Positions 13,301-28,300 of a stretch of 64,000 bases of DNA are shown here, in pieces. The first letter of the stretch is position 1; every line of letters begins with the position of its first letter. Below the pieces are notes generated by a model that was given only the letters and a program-made list of their open reading frames with translations, was not told the DNA's origin and searched no databases. Source of the DNA: Tretioscincus oriximinensis (taxonomy: Eukaryota; Chordata; Lepidosauria; Squamata; Gymnophthalmidae); contig JAJVDF010000952.1 of assembly GCA_022410635.1 (NCBI GenBank), positions 66,012 through 130,011 of the forward strand. Reading direction: 5' to 3'. Both the position numbers and the translations under genes were made by a program.

Positions 13301-16300
13301 AGTAGGAGACTACCAGATAAGAGTCAAACATTCTAACAACTACACCAAACTGGCTCTCATATAATATGGTTATTATATTATTGTATGTATTCCTTGTAGG
13401 ACTGTATTCTGCGTGTATTTTGCCCATGGGCTGGAATTTACTTACTTCCTTATTTACTTTCTTTCTTTCTTTCTTTATTTTACTCCCCTCCTCCCTCAGC
13501 TACTTCAGTTTTTATAATAATAAAAGCAATGAAAAATATTAATATATTTTTACTACTACCGGTAGCTATATTTTGTCCAAAAATAGCCCTGATTCCTTAC
13601 CATAGTTAAAAGACAATAAAGCATAACAATGAGGTAACACGTAGTGAGCCGGTGGTCCCACCAGAGAGGGTAATTTTATTAAGGTCTGATGGCACCACCT
13701 AATGTATGCAGTGGGAAATGCACACATTGGTTGGAAACTAGTTAGAAGCTTTATAAAAAGGGGAAACCTGACTAGAACAGTTGCTCTAGTCAAGAATGGG
13801 TTGCTGATGAATAGGCTGAGCTAAATAACAAAGTGAGCATTCTGTTTTTACACATGCATGCTTTGTTGAAGGCTTTAGTTCCAGATTCACAGAGCTCTTT
13901 CATACCTGTTTTGCTGTCAATGCATTGCTCTTTCAATTCAGGGAAGAAAGCTAGGAAGGAGTCCAAGAGATCTTGGGCCACAACGCTGGTGAACTTAAAC
14001 TTCTCAATATAGGCCTAGAAGGGAGCGAGAAGGAGAGGTCAGGAGGTGGAAAGTTTCAGGGAAAGAGTGAGTTCACAGATAGAATCATGGGCATAAGGAG
14101 AAAAAAGGAGCAATCAAGGTGGAGTGGTCAAAGTTGCTAAAGGGCAAAATAAAATCCACAGGTCAACTTCCTAGAGAAAAAAATAAAGTAAATCCAGAAC
14201 AGCATATATAAGCATAAAGAATTTTTTCAAATAAATTCTTAAAACATTTGATCTGCATCTTGTACAGCCATGGATCAAGAAAAAATCTCCAAACTGGAAG
14301 CACAAATAAGAATCCAACCCTCTACACAGGTGAACTGAGATTATTTTTCTGGCATTACTACATTTCTGCATCTCTTTATATTGCAACACTCTTCTTTACT
14401 CTTTCTTCCTCCAGCAACTTAATGTACCTCATTATACTATACGTGACTCATCACTTCCACATTCATTGGCATTTCACTCCATAGCATCTGAAGAAGCAGA
14501 CTTGTCTATATAAACTCTTACTACCTATCTTTTTCTTGTTAGTCTCTTAGGTGAATCAAGATAATGAATGTGGTTCATTCATTACAGGAAGATCAGGCTA
14601 AATACAAAGAAAGATATAAAATAGCTTAGGAACTTGCTGTAAAAACACACGAATGGTCACAGCTCCCACATGTAACCAAGGGTGTTTCTAAGCAGACATG
14701 AAATGCCCAAGCCAGACTAAAGGTTGATAAATTTCTCTCTTTCTCCCTTTCTGGGTCCCAGCAGACATCTTGCTGTAAATAGTCTGTGCATGAAGAGTCA
14801 TAAGCATGACAATGCCCCAACCTTAAATAAATCATAGAATCATAGAATCATAGAGTTGGAAGGGACCTCCGGGGTCATCGGGTCCAACCCCCTGCTCGAT
14901 GCAGGATTCATTAAACCATCCCAGACAGATGACTGTCCAGTCTCTGTTTGAAGACTTCCAGTGAAGAAGAACTCACCACCCCATGTGGCAAACTGTTCCA
15001 TTGGTTTATCACCCTGACTGTTAGAAAGTTTTTTCTGATATCTAATCTAAATCTACTCCCTTGCAGCTTCATTCCATTGTTTCTAGTCCTTCCTTGTGCT
15101 AATGAGAACAGTGCTGATCCCTCTGCTCTGTGACAGCCTTTCAAATATTTGTAGACAGCTATCAGGTCTCCTCTCAGTCTTCTCTTTTGCAGACTAAACA
15201 TCCCCAGATCCTTTAACCGTTCCTCATAGGACATGGTTTCCAGACCACTCACCATCCTTGTAACTCTCTTTTGTACTTGCTCTAGTTTCTCAATGTCCTT
15301 TTTAAATTGGGGGCCCCAGAACTGAACACAGTATTCCAAGTGTGNTCTAGTTTCTCAATGTCCTTTTTAAATTGGGGGCCCCAGAACTGAACACAGTATT
15401 CCAAGTGTGGTCGGACCAAAGTACTGTAGAGAGGAATAATTACTTCACGTGAGCGAGATTCTATGCCCCTCTTGATACATCCCAAGATTGTGTTTGCCTT
15501 TTTTGCAGCTGCTTCACACTGTTGGCTCATGTTTAGTCTGTGATCTACCAAAACACCCAGGTCCTTCTCACCTGTGCTGCTGCTCAGACATATTCCTCCC
15601 ATTCTATATGTGCTGTTTTCATTATTTCTGCCCAGATGTAGGATTTTGCATTTCTCTCTGTTAAATATCATTCTGTTAGTTTCAGCCCATTGTTCCAGCT
15701 TACTAAAACCAAGTTACTAACCCTAAGGAAGGAATCAAAGCGTGCTGGATCTCCACAAAGCTGGGACAGGTAGTAAACAAAGCAGTAGCCTTTCTCATAC
15801 GTAAAGAGGTTCATCAGGTTGCTAGGGTTCACACCTGTAAAGGAAGACAAAATGCAGGAGGATAACCCAGGTGAGGAAACACATTCACAAGCACGTCCCC
15901 ATTCACCTTCAACCTTCCTTGCAGTTCCCTCTCTGTCCTCGACGCATCCTGGCAATCCCTGTGACATCACAAGCCCCAGAAATCATTGCTGCGCTTGTCT
16001 GACTATAAGCCCCCAGCATTCTCTGGGAGCCCGCATACAACTCCCAGGCATTCTCTGCTAGCCAAGAGCCAATGAGTGTTTTACAGTTTGCATAATGAAG
16101 CTCTGAGGCAGCTTTTCTTTCGGCCTTTACAAATCGGATAATACGCGGAGGCTATTTACTCCGCAATAAAGACCTTTAGAGCATTTGAAATGCTGGACAC
16201 GCATGGTTCTGCAGGACTGACAGAAGGTAAAATGACCTTCAAAGCGCAGGAAATAGAACGTGGGGATCGAGCCATAGCAAGGTTCTGCCCTAAAAGGCAG

Positions 16301-19300
16301 CCAATACAATCCATATTTGAATAAGAAATGCATAGTGTAAAATGTCATTATAGCGGACTGTTCATCTCTGAATCAAAAAATAGACGTAAGAACCTAAGAG
16401 GAGCCACAGCCCATCTTGTCCGTCCTTTTAACTCACCCAGTGGCCCACCAAATGCACCTGGATAATCTCCAGCAGAATTCAGAAATCCTATTTGTTGCTC
16501 CAGTATCAAGAGTGGGTGGACGGATGGGGACAAGGGGGAGGAGATGTCTAAAGCCTGCTGCATTACCACAATGCAACGGGCCTATTCTGCTAGTAACAAT
16601 ACAGTTACTGCCCACTCATAATTTCAAGTGACGTTTTAAAGATAGAACAGTTTCTGCTGCACTGAAATCGTTCACGCTTGACGTCTTCCTATGACATATG
16701 GAAATCACCTGGTAGAAAAGACCCAAAATGAAACCAACTATTTTGGGGCTCAGTGGATTAACTTATAGCAATAACCAGAAGAAAACAAGCAAGCACAGCA
16801 GCCGTGGGCCTGAATATCTCCCTGGGCTGGGTGTCAGCTTGCCTCTCCCTTTTCCCAACCTACCTGGCTCCAATTTAACCTGAAGTTTACTAACAGGATT
16901 GTCCTCTCCAAGCAGCTTCATCTGTCTGTGAAGGGCATCGAGACGAAAAGCCGTCTCCAGGCACGTGAAAGCAGCCCCTGTTCAAAAAATAAAGGGGGGA
17001 GGAAAGAATATTCAATTTGAACTTGTACACAAATTCCTGACTTCTTCAAGGCTGGGCCCAGACTTCAGTTACCCATAATGCAACATCGCTGTCTCTCTTT
17101 CGTCATGTTTTGCCTTCCAGTCTTCATCTTTGCTCAACTGGTGAAGGACAGGATATAAATGCACAAACAAACAAAGAAGGAAAGGAGAGAAAGAAAGAGG
17201 AAAAAGTAGGAAGAGAAAGAAAAAGTAAAAAAGGAGAGAAAGAAAAAGGAAGGAAGGAAAGAAGGAAGGAAGAAAGAAGGAAGGAGGGAAGAAAGGACAA
17301 AAGGAAGGAAAGGAAGGAAGAAGAAAGAAAGAGAGGGAAGGAAAGAAAGAAGGAAAGAAAGAAAAAGAAAGAAAGCAAGGAGCTCACACTAAGCTGAATT
17401 TTCCAGGAAAGACTATTCTTTTGGCATCTCAAATTAGTTTTCTAGGGTCTCATGCAATGGCACGTTCCTCCTTCAGAGGCGGCCACAGCTTACCATAAGT
17501 CTCCGTGGTGATCCGCCGCTGAGCATAAGTGGCCAACCCCTCACTTAGCCACATCTCCTCCCACGTGGCATTGGTGACAGCATTGCCAAACCAGCTGTGG
17601 GCCACCTCGTGGATGACATCAATGATGAGGAACTCATCGCTCTCCAGGATGGAAGAAATGATAAAGGTCAGGCAGGGGTTCTCCATGGCAACGATGGGGA
17701 AAGAGGGAGGAAGGAAAACGATGTCGTACCTGAAGGGAAAGAGGTACAAGGAAGATTCACCTTCAAAGCCATTATTCATGAAGGGTCGTTTATACACAAG
17801 AAAGAGGGCATGGGTGGAAAGCTAACAGAGGATCCAGTCACCATTTGGGAATCACAATGGATACACAAGAAGACAAGAGGAGCCCTGCAGGAACAGATCT
17901 CAACCGATCTTGTCCTCGTGCTTTTTCATTCAGTAGCACCTCACTGCTTCTGGCCACCTGAAGCACAGAAAGACAAAACCTTCACCTGCTCTCGACTCTC
18001 TGCAAATGGCATTTAGTGGCATTCTGCCCGTCCCTCCAACCTGGAGGTAGCATCCAGGCATCCACTTGGCCTCCATGAATTTGTCTAACTCTTTCTTATA
18101 GTCACTCAGGCTGGTTGCAGAAGCAAATTCCATGGGCAAAGAGTGAAAATTTCCCCTTGACTATCCTGATAATCATAGAGATGTGATGCAAGTGTCTCAG
18201 AGCCACCATAGAAATACCCTGTGATGTGCCACATTCCCTTACACAACCACAAGACGTAGGAATATAAGAAAGTCCAAACTTTGTGATTATACTTGGGAAA
18301 GTTTGTATTATTGAATAAATAAATAATTTCATTTATTTATTTAATTTCTTCTTGCTTACTTGTATTTTCTTTCCACCCTGTACTCAAAGGTCTCACTCAC
18401 TGGGGGTGCCTCCCCACAACCTGTTTAGTTCCACTATTTCTTTTAAATCTGGAAAAACACGTTCGCAATTCTGTCCCATCTACCTTCAACTTTTAACGCT
18501 ATTTTTTCCCCCCGTTACGTTTCCTAATTTTCTCGGCATGTGTCATTTCCCACAAGTCATTGCTGCATGTGCCTTAACTACAATACCCAACATTCTCTGA
18601 GCCAAGAGACAATTAACTTTTACATTTAGCCTCAAAAGTTTCACGAGATTTGCCATGTTCATGTTCCCGAACATCCTATAAAGGTTGTTTTTCGGATTTT
18701 AGAAATGTCCACTACGGAATCGGACAAACAGTGGTGGCTGGAAATACCATGGGATTTTTAGCGAATGGATTACTGAACTTGCTTGAACTCATAGGACAGA
18801 ACCAACTTCGATAAAAATCTTTGTGGGGATGCAACCTGACTCACCTGCTTACTTCCATTTCTATTCCACCGTATCCCTAAAGGTCTCAGGGCAAATCACA
18901 GGAAAATAGTCATAAAAACTATTAAAATAGCAAAAATGATGACAAGGATTTTCCCGTGAGGACAGAGGATCTAGTAAACAAGGTTCTCCTTCAGCTTACT
19001 AGAGTCCAAGACTTTTAGGGTTTTACAGAAGTGCCTTGAATGAGGTTCAGTAGCAAATAAGAAGCCAGAGCAGATCTTTCACAGCGGCACAAAGAGGGTT
19101 TGGTTGGCCGAAGCTGATTCCTGGAATGTTTGAACCTAAGAACATAAGCGGAGCCCTGCTGAATGGGGCTGGAGCCCATCTATTCCAGCCTCCTGTCTCA
19201 CACAGTGGCCCACCAATTGCACCAGGCAGTCATGAACAGAAGAAGGCAAAATCTTCAATTGTTCTCAATACCCTGCAAATGGCATTCCAGGAATCCTGCC

Positions 19301-22300
19301 TGCTGCTCCATCTCAGGGGTAGTATCAAGAGATCCATCCTAGTAGCTGTTTATACCCTTGGTGTCCATGAACATGTCTAATTCTGTCCTAAAGCTAACAA
19401 GGCTGCTAAAACTGCGACCACTTCTTGTGGAAGTAAATTCCATAGGCCAATGACCCTCTGGGTGAAAAAATACCTTCCTTTGTCTGTCCTCACACTTCTG
19501 CCCCTGTTGTGTGGTAGAGAAAATAGTTTTCTCTATTCACCTTATCCATTCCGTGCATGATTTTATACACTTCAGATCACCTCTCAAACGCCGTCCTTCG
19601 GGACTGAAGAGGCCCAGACGTTGCAATCTGACTTCGTAAGGGAGGTGCACCAGCCCCTTGATCATTCTTGTTGCCCTTTTCTGCAACTTCTCCAGTTCCA
19701 AAATGTTCCTCTTGAGATGTGGTGACCAGAATTGGAAACAGTATTTCAAATGGGGCTTCATCACAGATTTATACAGAGGCAAAACAACATTTGCTGACTT
19801 TTTTTCCATTCCTTTCCTAATTATTCCTAACATTGAATTTCCTTTTTTGCTGCTGCTGCACACTGGGTTGATACCTTCACTGAGCTGTCCACCAAACCCC
19901 CAAGAGCTTATGGAATAGTTTGGATGTTCGGTTCTCTCTTAATTTTTCACATTTCTTCCCAACGCTTGCAGTGTGAATGTACCAACTTACCTTCCCCATA
20001 TATAAGGGCCATAGAGACTCTCTGCAGCGCTAAGCCAACGCTCCACTCGGCCAGAGAGCTTGTCAATCGCGGTTGGCAGCAGGCATGGCTCCGCCCACAC
20101 TTTGCTCCTGTTACAAGAAGATAACAGCCAATGAATTGCCTTTACGCTGAATACGGCACTAGGAAGAGTGACTGTATTGATTTATTTGCTTGAGATACAG
20201 CACCAGAATCGCAGCTCTTCAGCTCTTACTGAATTTATTTTCATTTTTTTCTGGCTCTGTATTTGAAGGGCCAAGAACAGGTAACAGGAATAAAATCAGA
20301 ATATAAAAAGAACAGACTAAATGCAAGAACAATGCTAGAAGATGAGTATGGAAACTATTTCCTCAGGCAAAGCTTGGTTGGATGTCTTGATACTGCCTTC
20401 AAGATAGAGCACAGGCAGGATTCCTGAAATGCCTTTTGCAGGGCGTCGAGAACAGTTGAAGATTTTGCCTTCTTTAGTTCCAGGCTGCCCAGGTGCAATT
20501 AGTGGGCCCCTGTGTGAGACAGAAGCCTGGACTAGATGAGCTCCGGCCCGATTCAGCAGGGCTCCTCTTATTATAAATCTTTACTAATTTTCCTAAACAT
20601 ATGAAGTTAAGGTGGTAGTAGCTAGCAGCCTGGATAGCTTTAAGACAAGTTTAGACAAGTTCATGAAAGCTAAGGGTAGCTACTAGGCTGGATCTCTTGA
20701 TACTGCCTCCAGACTGAAGGAAGAGGCAGGATTCCCCAATTGTAGGGAGTCAAGAATAGGTGAACGTTTTGCCTACTGGTGGGACACTGTGAGAAACAGA
20801 AGGCTGGACTATATGGGCTCTGGCCCCATTCAGCAAGGTTCGCCTTACATTCACATTAAGACTATTCCAAAATTTAGGGGCTATCACTGAGATGGCCCTA
20901 TCCCAGATCTCCATCCTTTTAACCAGGTAAAAGGTGTTTACCTAGGACCAATTTCTGCAGGAACGAGGTCTCCGGCTACAAGTGCCACCAGGTAAGCAGG
21001 GATTGGGTATTCCATGTAGAACTCATAGACACCTTCCTGTTCCTCATAGGAGCTTTGGGTAGCGCTCATCAGCACCTGCATACCATCAGGGGCCTGGAAA
21101 AAACATAGAGAGAAAATGGCTGTTTTCTACCATACATAATATTTATTCTCCTCTGACAAAATATTAAGAATATTCAATATTAGATAATCTATTACTGGAA
21201 GGAGGAAGTTGGAGGCTCAACTTGGCAATTTAAAAGCCCGCAAAATTAAGTGGCATTTGGTTCTATTTGTTGGTGACAGGTCAACAGGTAGACAGGGTGA
21301 GTTTTTATAAGTAAGTCTAATTATTCTTCAGATGCTACCATGAACAGCTGCTCAGGGACAGAATATACCTTATGCTACTTCTAGTTTTCATATTCATTCT
21401 ATTTATTTATTTATTTGCATTTCTATACCCAAAGGTCTCGAGGCAGTTAACAATAAAAACACAATTCACATATTAAAAACAGCCACATCTAAAAAATAGG
21501 GAAGGGACAGCAGTTTCCTCAGCCAAAGGCCAGGCCTAAAAGGTGCAACTTCAAGGGTTTTCTGAATGCACACAGAGATAGTGATTGACGCACCTCGAGG
21601 GGGAGACTTATTCCATAGCCTGAGGGCTGCCACAGAGAAGGCCCTATTCCGGGTTCCCACCCTCTCTGCCACTGAGGGAGGTAGTACAGATAGGAGGGCC
21701 TCCCCTGCAGCCTCATATGGGAGAAGGCCTTCCTTTGGATATTTGGGGCCTAGGTTACGTAAGGCTTTATAGGTGAGAGTTGATACCTTGAATTGGGCTT
21801 GAAAGCAAATAGGCAGCCAGTGCAGCTCTTTCAAGACTGGCATGATATGCGTCTGACCAGCTTCAGCTTCCAAACCGTTTTCAAGGGCAGCCCCATATAA
21901 TTGCATTACAATAGTCCAATCTGAAAGTTACCAGAGCGTGGATCACTGTGGTCGGATCATCCCTGTTCAAAAGTGGCCGCAACTGGTAAATCAGATGTAA
22001 CTGGAAGTAGGATCCAGAAGCACCCCCCAGGTTTCACATCCGTTCCTTATAGGACAATTCAACCCCGTTCAGGACAGGGTGCCTCCCAACTTCATGGACC
22101 TGGTGACACACAGCACCTCTGTCTTGTCTGGATTCAGCTTCTGTATAAATTGCTGCTATAACATTAAAACTGGTGTTCCAAAGTTACTTCTGCCTGTCGC
22201 GCCAGGCACCCCAGAGACACAAGCAATGCTTTCTATTCTGTCCAAATGAAGAGGCTCTGTGCCGGCAGGGGACACTTGTTTCAGATTATCACTTTGTCTG

Positions 22301-25300
22301 AGCAGGAACAGCTGCAACAACAGCTGGTCAAGTTCATCCCCTTGTACTATCCAGTTCAAAATTAGCCCAGGGTCTGTAAGAGACAAAACCCGCACACTTC
22401 TGAGAGAAGCCTCCTCGCTGGACACGATGGAGCTATTATTAGCCATGGGCTGCATCTTAATACTGCCTTAAACATGACAGATGAGGGCTAATTTGCAATT
22501 AAAATGCAACAGACAAAATTGCAAAGCTAAGAAGCGCAGCACCAGAGTGGAAAAAAAAGGAAATTAACAATCTGGTGCGATTGAGAAGCGAACACACTTT
22601 CCGTGAGAGCGACGTGCCAGACTGTGTCTTTAGTAACAAGGATTTTCCCTTCAGATTATGAAATATATCCTGGGTTTTTTGCACACTTTTCAGCTACATG
22701 AATTTGGAATGGTGTAATAAGGAATGGATTTGGAATGGTGTAATGGTTCAAAAAATGGGCACTCAACAATAAGAAGAAAAGGATATCGAACAAAAGCTTT
22801 TACGCTACAACCCAGCAGGGGGGGTGGGCCTTTCCATCTTTAAAGGGATATTATGAGGCAACACAAATTCAGAGGATAATAGATTTAGAATACAAAGATA
22901 ATTATAAATACGTAAGGAATGAAAGGATCCTCAACAAGATAGAGAATGTGTCCATCCTCCAGACTAACTTCGATCCTCGGGTTAAGGAGAATTGGTTACC
23001 ACCCNTTAAACAGGCTTGGAACATTTGGAAAAGAAATGTATATAAATTANTAAACTCAATATATGAGATATGTTCCTCAAAAATAATTAATAAACATGGG
23101 GACTCAAGACTAGCACAGTATATCAGTCAGTTTCAGCTCAAAAGGTTAAGAGATTGGTATGATCATGCGGGTAACCCTTTGANAATTAATCAAATACGAA
23201 ATATGAATGCCTACCATCAGAACTGGCTGGCTGAGATGTCAATTTATACTTTTATAAATTCACCAGCTGTAAAGGACACAATGAGATCAGATAAATCCCC
23301 TCTAGAGCTAGTGGTAGAAATGAGGATAAAAAACAATAAAAGTGTGATCGGCCCTCTATATGAAATTCTTACTGTATGTTATTTTGATCATGAACAATAT
23401 ATTAAACAAAAATGGGCACCAGATATGGTGATTTTGGACCAGGAATGGTCCAAATGGATTCAAAAAATCAAGTCTATAAAAAACAATAAGATTAAGGAAA
23501 TGCAACTGAAAGTTTTAAATAGATGGTACCGTACACCTATGCAATTATCACACATGGGGGGTAGATCTCCAGAATGCTGGCATGGATGTCAACTTAATGG
23601 TAACTATATACATATGATTTATGAGTGCCGCGAAATTAATAATTTTTGGAACACTGTTAATGAAGAATTAAGGAGAATCCTGGGAATGCCCATTGCCAGA
23701 ACACCAAAGTTAAATATAATGTGTAACACCGATCAACTGCCGCTATCAAAACAAGATCTTTTTACGGTAGAACAGGCAATATGGGCAGCCCAGATAGTGG
23801 TAGCTAGGGGTTGGAAGGCAAAGGATAAATGGACCATCCAATTATGGCATGAATATTTGGCTGAATTCTTACTCTTCGATGCTATAAGAGAAAAAAGATT
23901 AAGATTATTAGGCCAAATACCTAAATATGGCTGGGAACTAAGGTGGCGTCGGATAATTCAATATGGTGTTGAGTATAATGATACAAATATTCTACATCAT
24001 ACTATCCAGATGATACTGGACCAACGCTTGTTCATCTGATTAGAGATTTATATTACAGTTATTTCTCCTCTGGGGGTGGGTGGGAAGTAGATTTATGTCT
24101 CTGTATGGACTGTATATATGTATGTGTCTTTATGTAATCTTTTTTCTACTTTTTCCTTTCTGTCACCAAAAAACTTAATAAAAATATAATGAAAAAAAAA
24201 AATTTGGAATGGTGTAATAAGGACATTACAAATTTCCTCTCATGGTAGACTAAGGCACAGTGGGGAAGGGAAATTTGGTTTTGTGACACCATCCAGGGGC
24301 TATATCCTATTCCCCAGTCCAGGCCCCTCATGCAGGGGAAGCCCACCTTCCCCGTCCTCCTGCAGAAAGTACAGGAGCACAAGCTTTCTCTGAGAAGGAG
24401 ATTTCAGATAAGTCTGGATTCAGCGTTTCTAGTAATGAGTCTCGTAGCACCTTAGAATCTAACCAGAAAAGGGTGGGATTTCGTAGACGTGTCTACTTCC
24501 TCAGGTGGTTTGCAAGATGGATCTACTGTTTCTAGCACAGATAAAATCCTGTTGACAGATATTCTAGTAACAGGATCTCGTAGCACCTTAGAGACTCACA
24601 AGAAAAAGGTAGGCAGCGTGAGCTTTCGTGGTCATGCCTACTGCTTCAGATGTACGGATCAATAGACAGACACACTACCAAGGGGGTTTCGTAGCACATT
24701 AGACTAACAAAAGACCAAGCAACAAAAGCTATGTGCGCCATCCTATGGTAGGCCGCCCTGAGTCCNTCGGGTATAGGGCGGGATATAAATACAAATAAAT
24801 AAATAATAACAAAAATCTGCAGGCAGCCTGAGCTTTCGTAGATACGCCTACTTCTTCGCATAGATCAATAAACAGACTAGCAAGGGGGTCTCGTAGCACA
24901 TTAGAGGCCAACAAGAAAAGGTAGGCAGCATGAGCCTTCATAGACAAGTCTCCTTCCACAAATACACAGATCGATAGACAGGCTAGTAAGAGAGTCTGGT
25001 AGCACTTTAGAGGCTAACCACAAGAAGAGAGGCAGCATGTGCTTCTGTAGACAAGTCTACTTCTTCAGCTTCACACTGGTCCCTGTTCCAAGATACAGCT
25101 TAGAACAAGGCTCGGTGCAAATCTGCCCTATATCCTTTGCAAGAAATTCTGATCCAGTCTAACAAGATTACGTCTCTGAATAGTAGGATTCTACGTTTTC
25201 TTGTTTAAGCAGACGAAGCAAAGTACTTATGGCTCAGTCGCTAATGAGACAGTGTCTTATCTGAGAGATCAGATTTTGAGGCCCTAGAGGTAAGTGCCTT

Positions 25301-28300
25301 CCACTAGCCTGCAGCTCTAGCCAACTCAGCTATTCAAAAGAGATGCATATTTGTAATCTACATTTCAATTAGATAAATGAGTACCATCATTAACCTGGTT
25401 GGGAAAATAGAATAAGATGTAAACCTCTGAGTGAAAATTAACCCTGTAAGCCGCTCTGGAAAAGAGCGGGATATAAAAACTCAGTTCTTCTTCTTCTAAT
25501 CAAATCTCGACTTGACTAGTTTTCTACAGGTAGCGATTACTTCCCCAGAGCAGTTTCCCTTAGCACAGTCTTGCATTCTGCAACAAAATATTTGCACAGC
25601 TTGCCCTGTATACTTATAGCCACTCTTTGCAAAACTGTCTCAGTGGAAACGTTCTGAAAATACAAGGCTTTCTTGTATCTTTTTCTTTTTGCAGTCTGCA
25701 TATGAATCAGAGGAATGAAATGCAAAAGCAACAGGGCATCATTTCCATACCTTGACAACCGCGGAGTAGGTACACTTCACAGCTGGCGTATCAAAGCAGG
25801 GGAAGAAGGAGCGGTTGCACACCGAGTGGCCCTGGGTGAAGACAAACGGCTTGGAGTTCCCGTAAGTCAGCTCTGGATCCAGCCACCAGATCTGTTGGAA
25901 TAATAAGGAGAGCTTCAGGAAGGAATCACTTCTGGTCCCAGCCCTGGTAGTGATATTACAATTGATGTCACCTCTTGCCCCCCCCCAAAAATGAGGTCAC
26001 AAACTTTTTTTGGGTGCTTTGCACATGGCATATGCTCATTTGTTCAATGAGCATATGAATGGCTGATTTACGTATTCATTAATATGCAAATCAGCATAAG
26101 AACATAAGAACATAAGAAGAGCCGTACTGGATCAGGCCACAGCCCATCGAGTNCAGCATTCTGTGTCACACAGAGGCCCACCAGATGCNCCTGGGCAGTC
26201 CGAACAGAGGAAAGCAAAATATGCTGCTCCTGTTTGTGACTCCCTGCAAATGGTATTTCAAGAGTCCTGCCTGTTGCTCCATCCCGGAGGCTACATCCAG
26301 ACAACCATCCTAGTATCCATTTATACCCTTAGTGTCCATAAACCTGTCTAGTCCTGTCTTGAAACTATCCAAGCTGTTAGCTACCACTACCTCTTCAGGA
26401 AGTAAATTCCACAGGCCGATGACCCTCTGGGTGAAAAAATACTTTCCTTTGCCTGTTCTCACTTTTCTACCCAACATTTTTAAGGAATGCCCTATTAATT
26501 ACCCAAATTTGGACCTCAGAAAATCTGGTCAGTCTAATGAATGCCTAGCTATCTCTTCCAAGTTGTGATCCTGCTTTTGTGATACTGCAACAGAAGACCC
26601 CTCTTCCCTAAGAAACAAAAAAAGCTTTTAACAATAGGGTGATTCTGAAGAAAAAAGCTCCAGGCACCAAGCTGGGCCCATACTGAATGTGTTGCCCCAA
26701 GGAACAGAAGGCCTCTGTGCATAGAAAACACNGTTTGGGGAGAGAATCACAAGCTGCTCATGACTTTTGGGGTTACAGCAATCTTATGCGTGGCTGTTTG
26801 AACATCCGAATCTTTGATCGAAATGAACCAGCCCACTTTGAGCCACTCCAGCAAGCAGTGCTTCCAGCCTTTCCATGTNTCAATGGAAACAGGACTGACC
26901 ACTCCGCACTGTGACTCAACCCTTCAGATTTTTGTAAGCAGCTCTTCTCTTCTTCAGGCAAATATTCATAGATTCTTTAAGTGTTCCTCATACCCTGTTT
27001 CCCCCCAAATAAGACCCAGTAGAGGTTTTGCTAAATTGCCAAATATAAGGCGCCCCCGAAAGTAAGACGTAGAAAAGGTTTTATGTGTGATGAGCTCCCC
27101 CTGGTGGCCGTAAACTGCAATACTGTTCATTTTTTGTTCAGCCATTCTTGGAAAAATAAGATCCCTGAAAATAAGACGCAGTACATCTTTGGGAGCTAAT
27201 ATAAGACACTGTCTTATTTGGTAGGACTCTTACTTTGTCATATTCTGGGATATATCTCAGAATAGAACTTAATCAGCCACTAGGGGCCTACCATAGTCTA
27301 CAGTCTGTCAATTTGCTTCCAAGCACAGTTCAAGAGAAGTTATATACGGCCCCAAATATCTAAAGGGAGGCCTCTCCACCTGCCTGTGCCTTAAGATCTG
27401 CAAGGGAGGCCTTCCTGACTGTGACATCTCTCTCAGGCACGAATGGCTCAGTCACTAAGGAGACGCCCTCTCACCTGGGAGGTGGGGTTTTGAAGCCCTG
27501 TGTCGGACGTGGGGAGGACTGAGACCACCACCTGCAAATGTTTTCTCTCTTTTCTGCACCCTCTTGTTATTTTAAACTGTCCATCCAGGCCAGTTTCCTG
27601 CTTCTTTTCCCCGGGGATTTGGAAAGCAATTTGGCTGCCAGAGAAAACTTCCTTTCTAGGACAGGAAATACCTGTTCTCCAGGGATGCAGGTATCGAAAA
27701 TGATGCATTGGAGGCACTAGGACATACTCCAGATTATATTACGGAATAAAGACTTGTTATCAGGTGCAGGTTCCAAAGGCTCAAGGCCCCAACATTCAGG
27801 AGGGGCGACCAACCCTTGGCTGCATCCACACAAAGTCTTATTCTCGGCTGTCCCTCGGAATAAGAGCCTGACAACCGAACGGTGCCTGCCATCGTTTACA
27901 CAGGCATGTAGATGGCCAAGCTCTGCCCTGAGATGTGACCCAGAAAAACCGGAATAAAACTTTGCACCTTTACTGGAAGCGGAGGAGAGGTGCAGCCTCC
28001 AATGCCAACAACAGCTTGAGGGAAATCACTTAAAGGTACAAAGTTCTACCCTGGTTTTTCCGTGGCAATCCTGCCCCATCGTGTAGGTGGTATACAATTC
28101 ACAATAAAAGCCTGTGCCAAAAAGGTCTTAGGCAAATTCTTAGGCGACCCATTGCCCTCCAGTGTCATTTTTAATGTTCTCTTATGGACGGGTCCCCCAG
28201 CCAGCTTCCTGTAAGCAGAAAATATGTTTGCCGTGGGTGGGGCTGGGGACAGATTGGCTACAAAGGCTTCCTCGCTTCTGGGGCTAGCTGTGGTGCAGGC

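Noticed and set aside
17110..17432. Lys/Glu-rich and Ser/Phe-rich frames on opposite strands
   Set aside because: Both are translations of the GGAA/GAAA purine tract.
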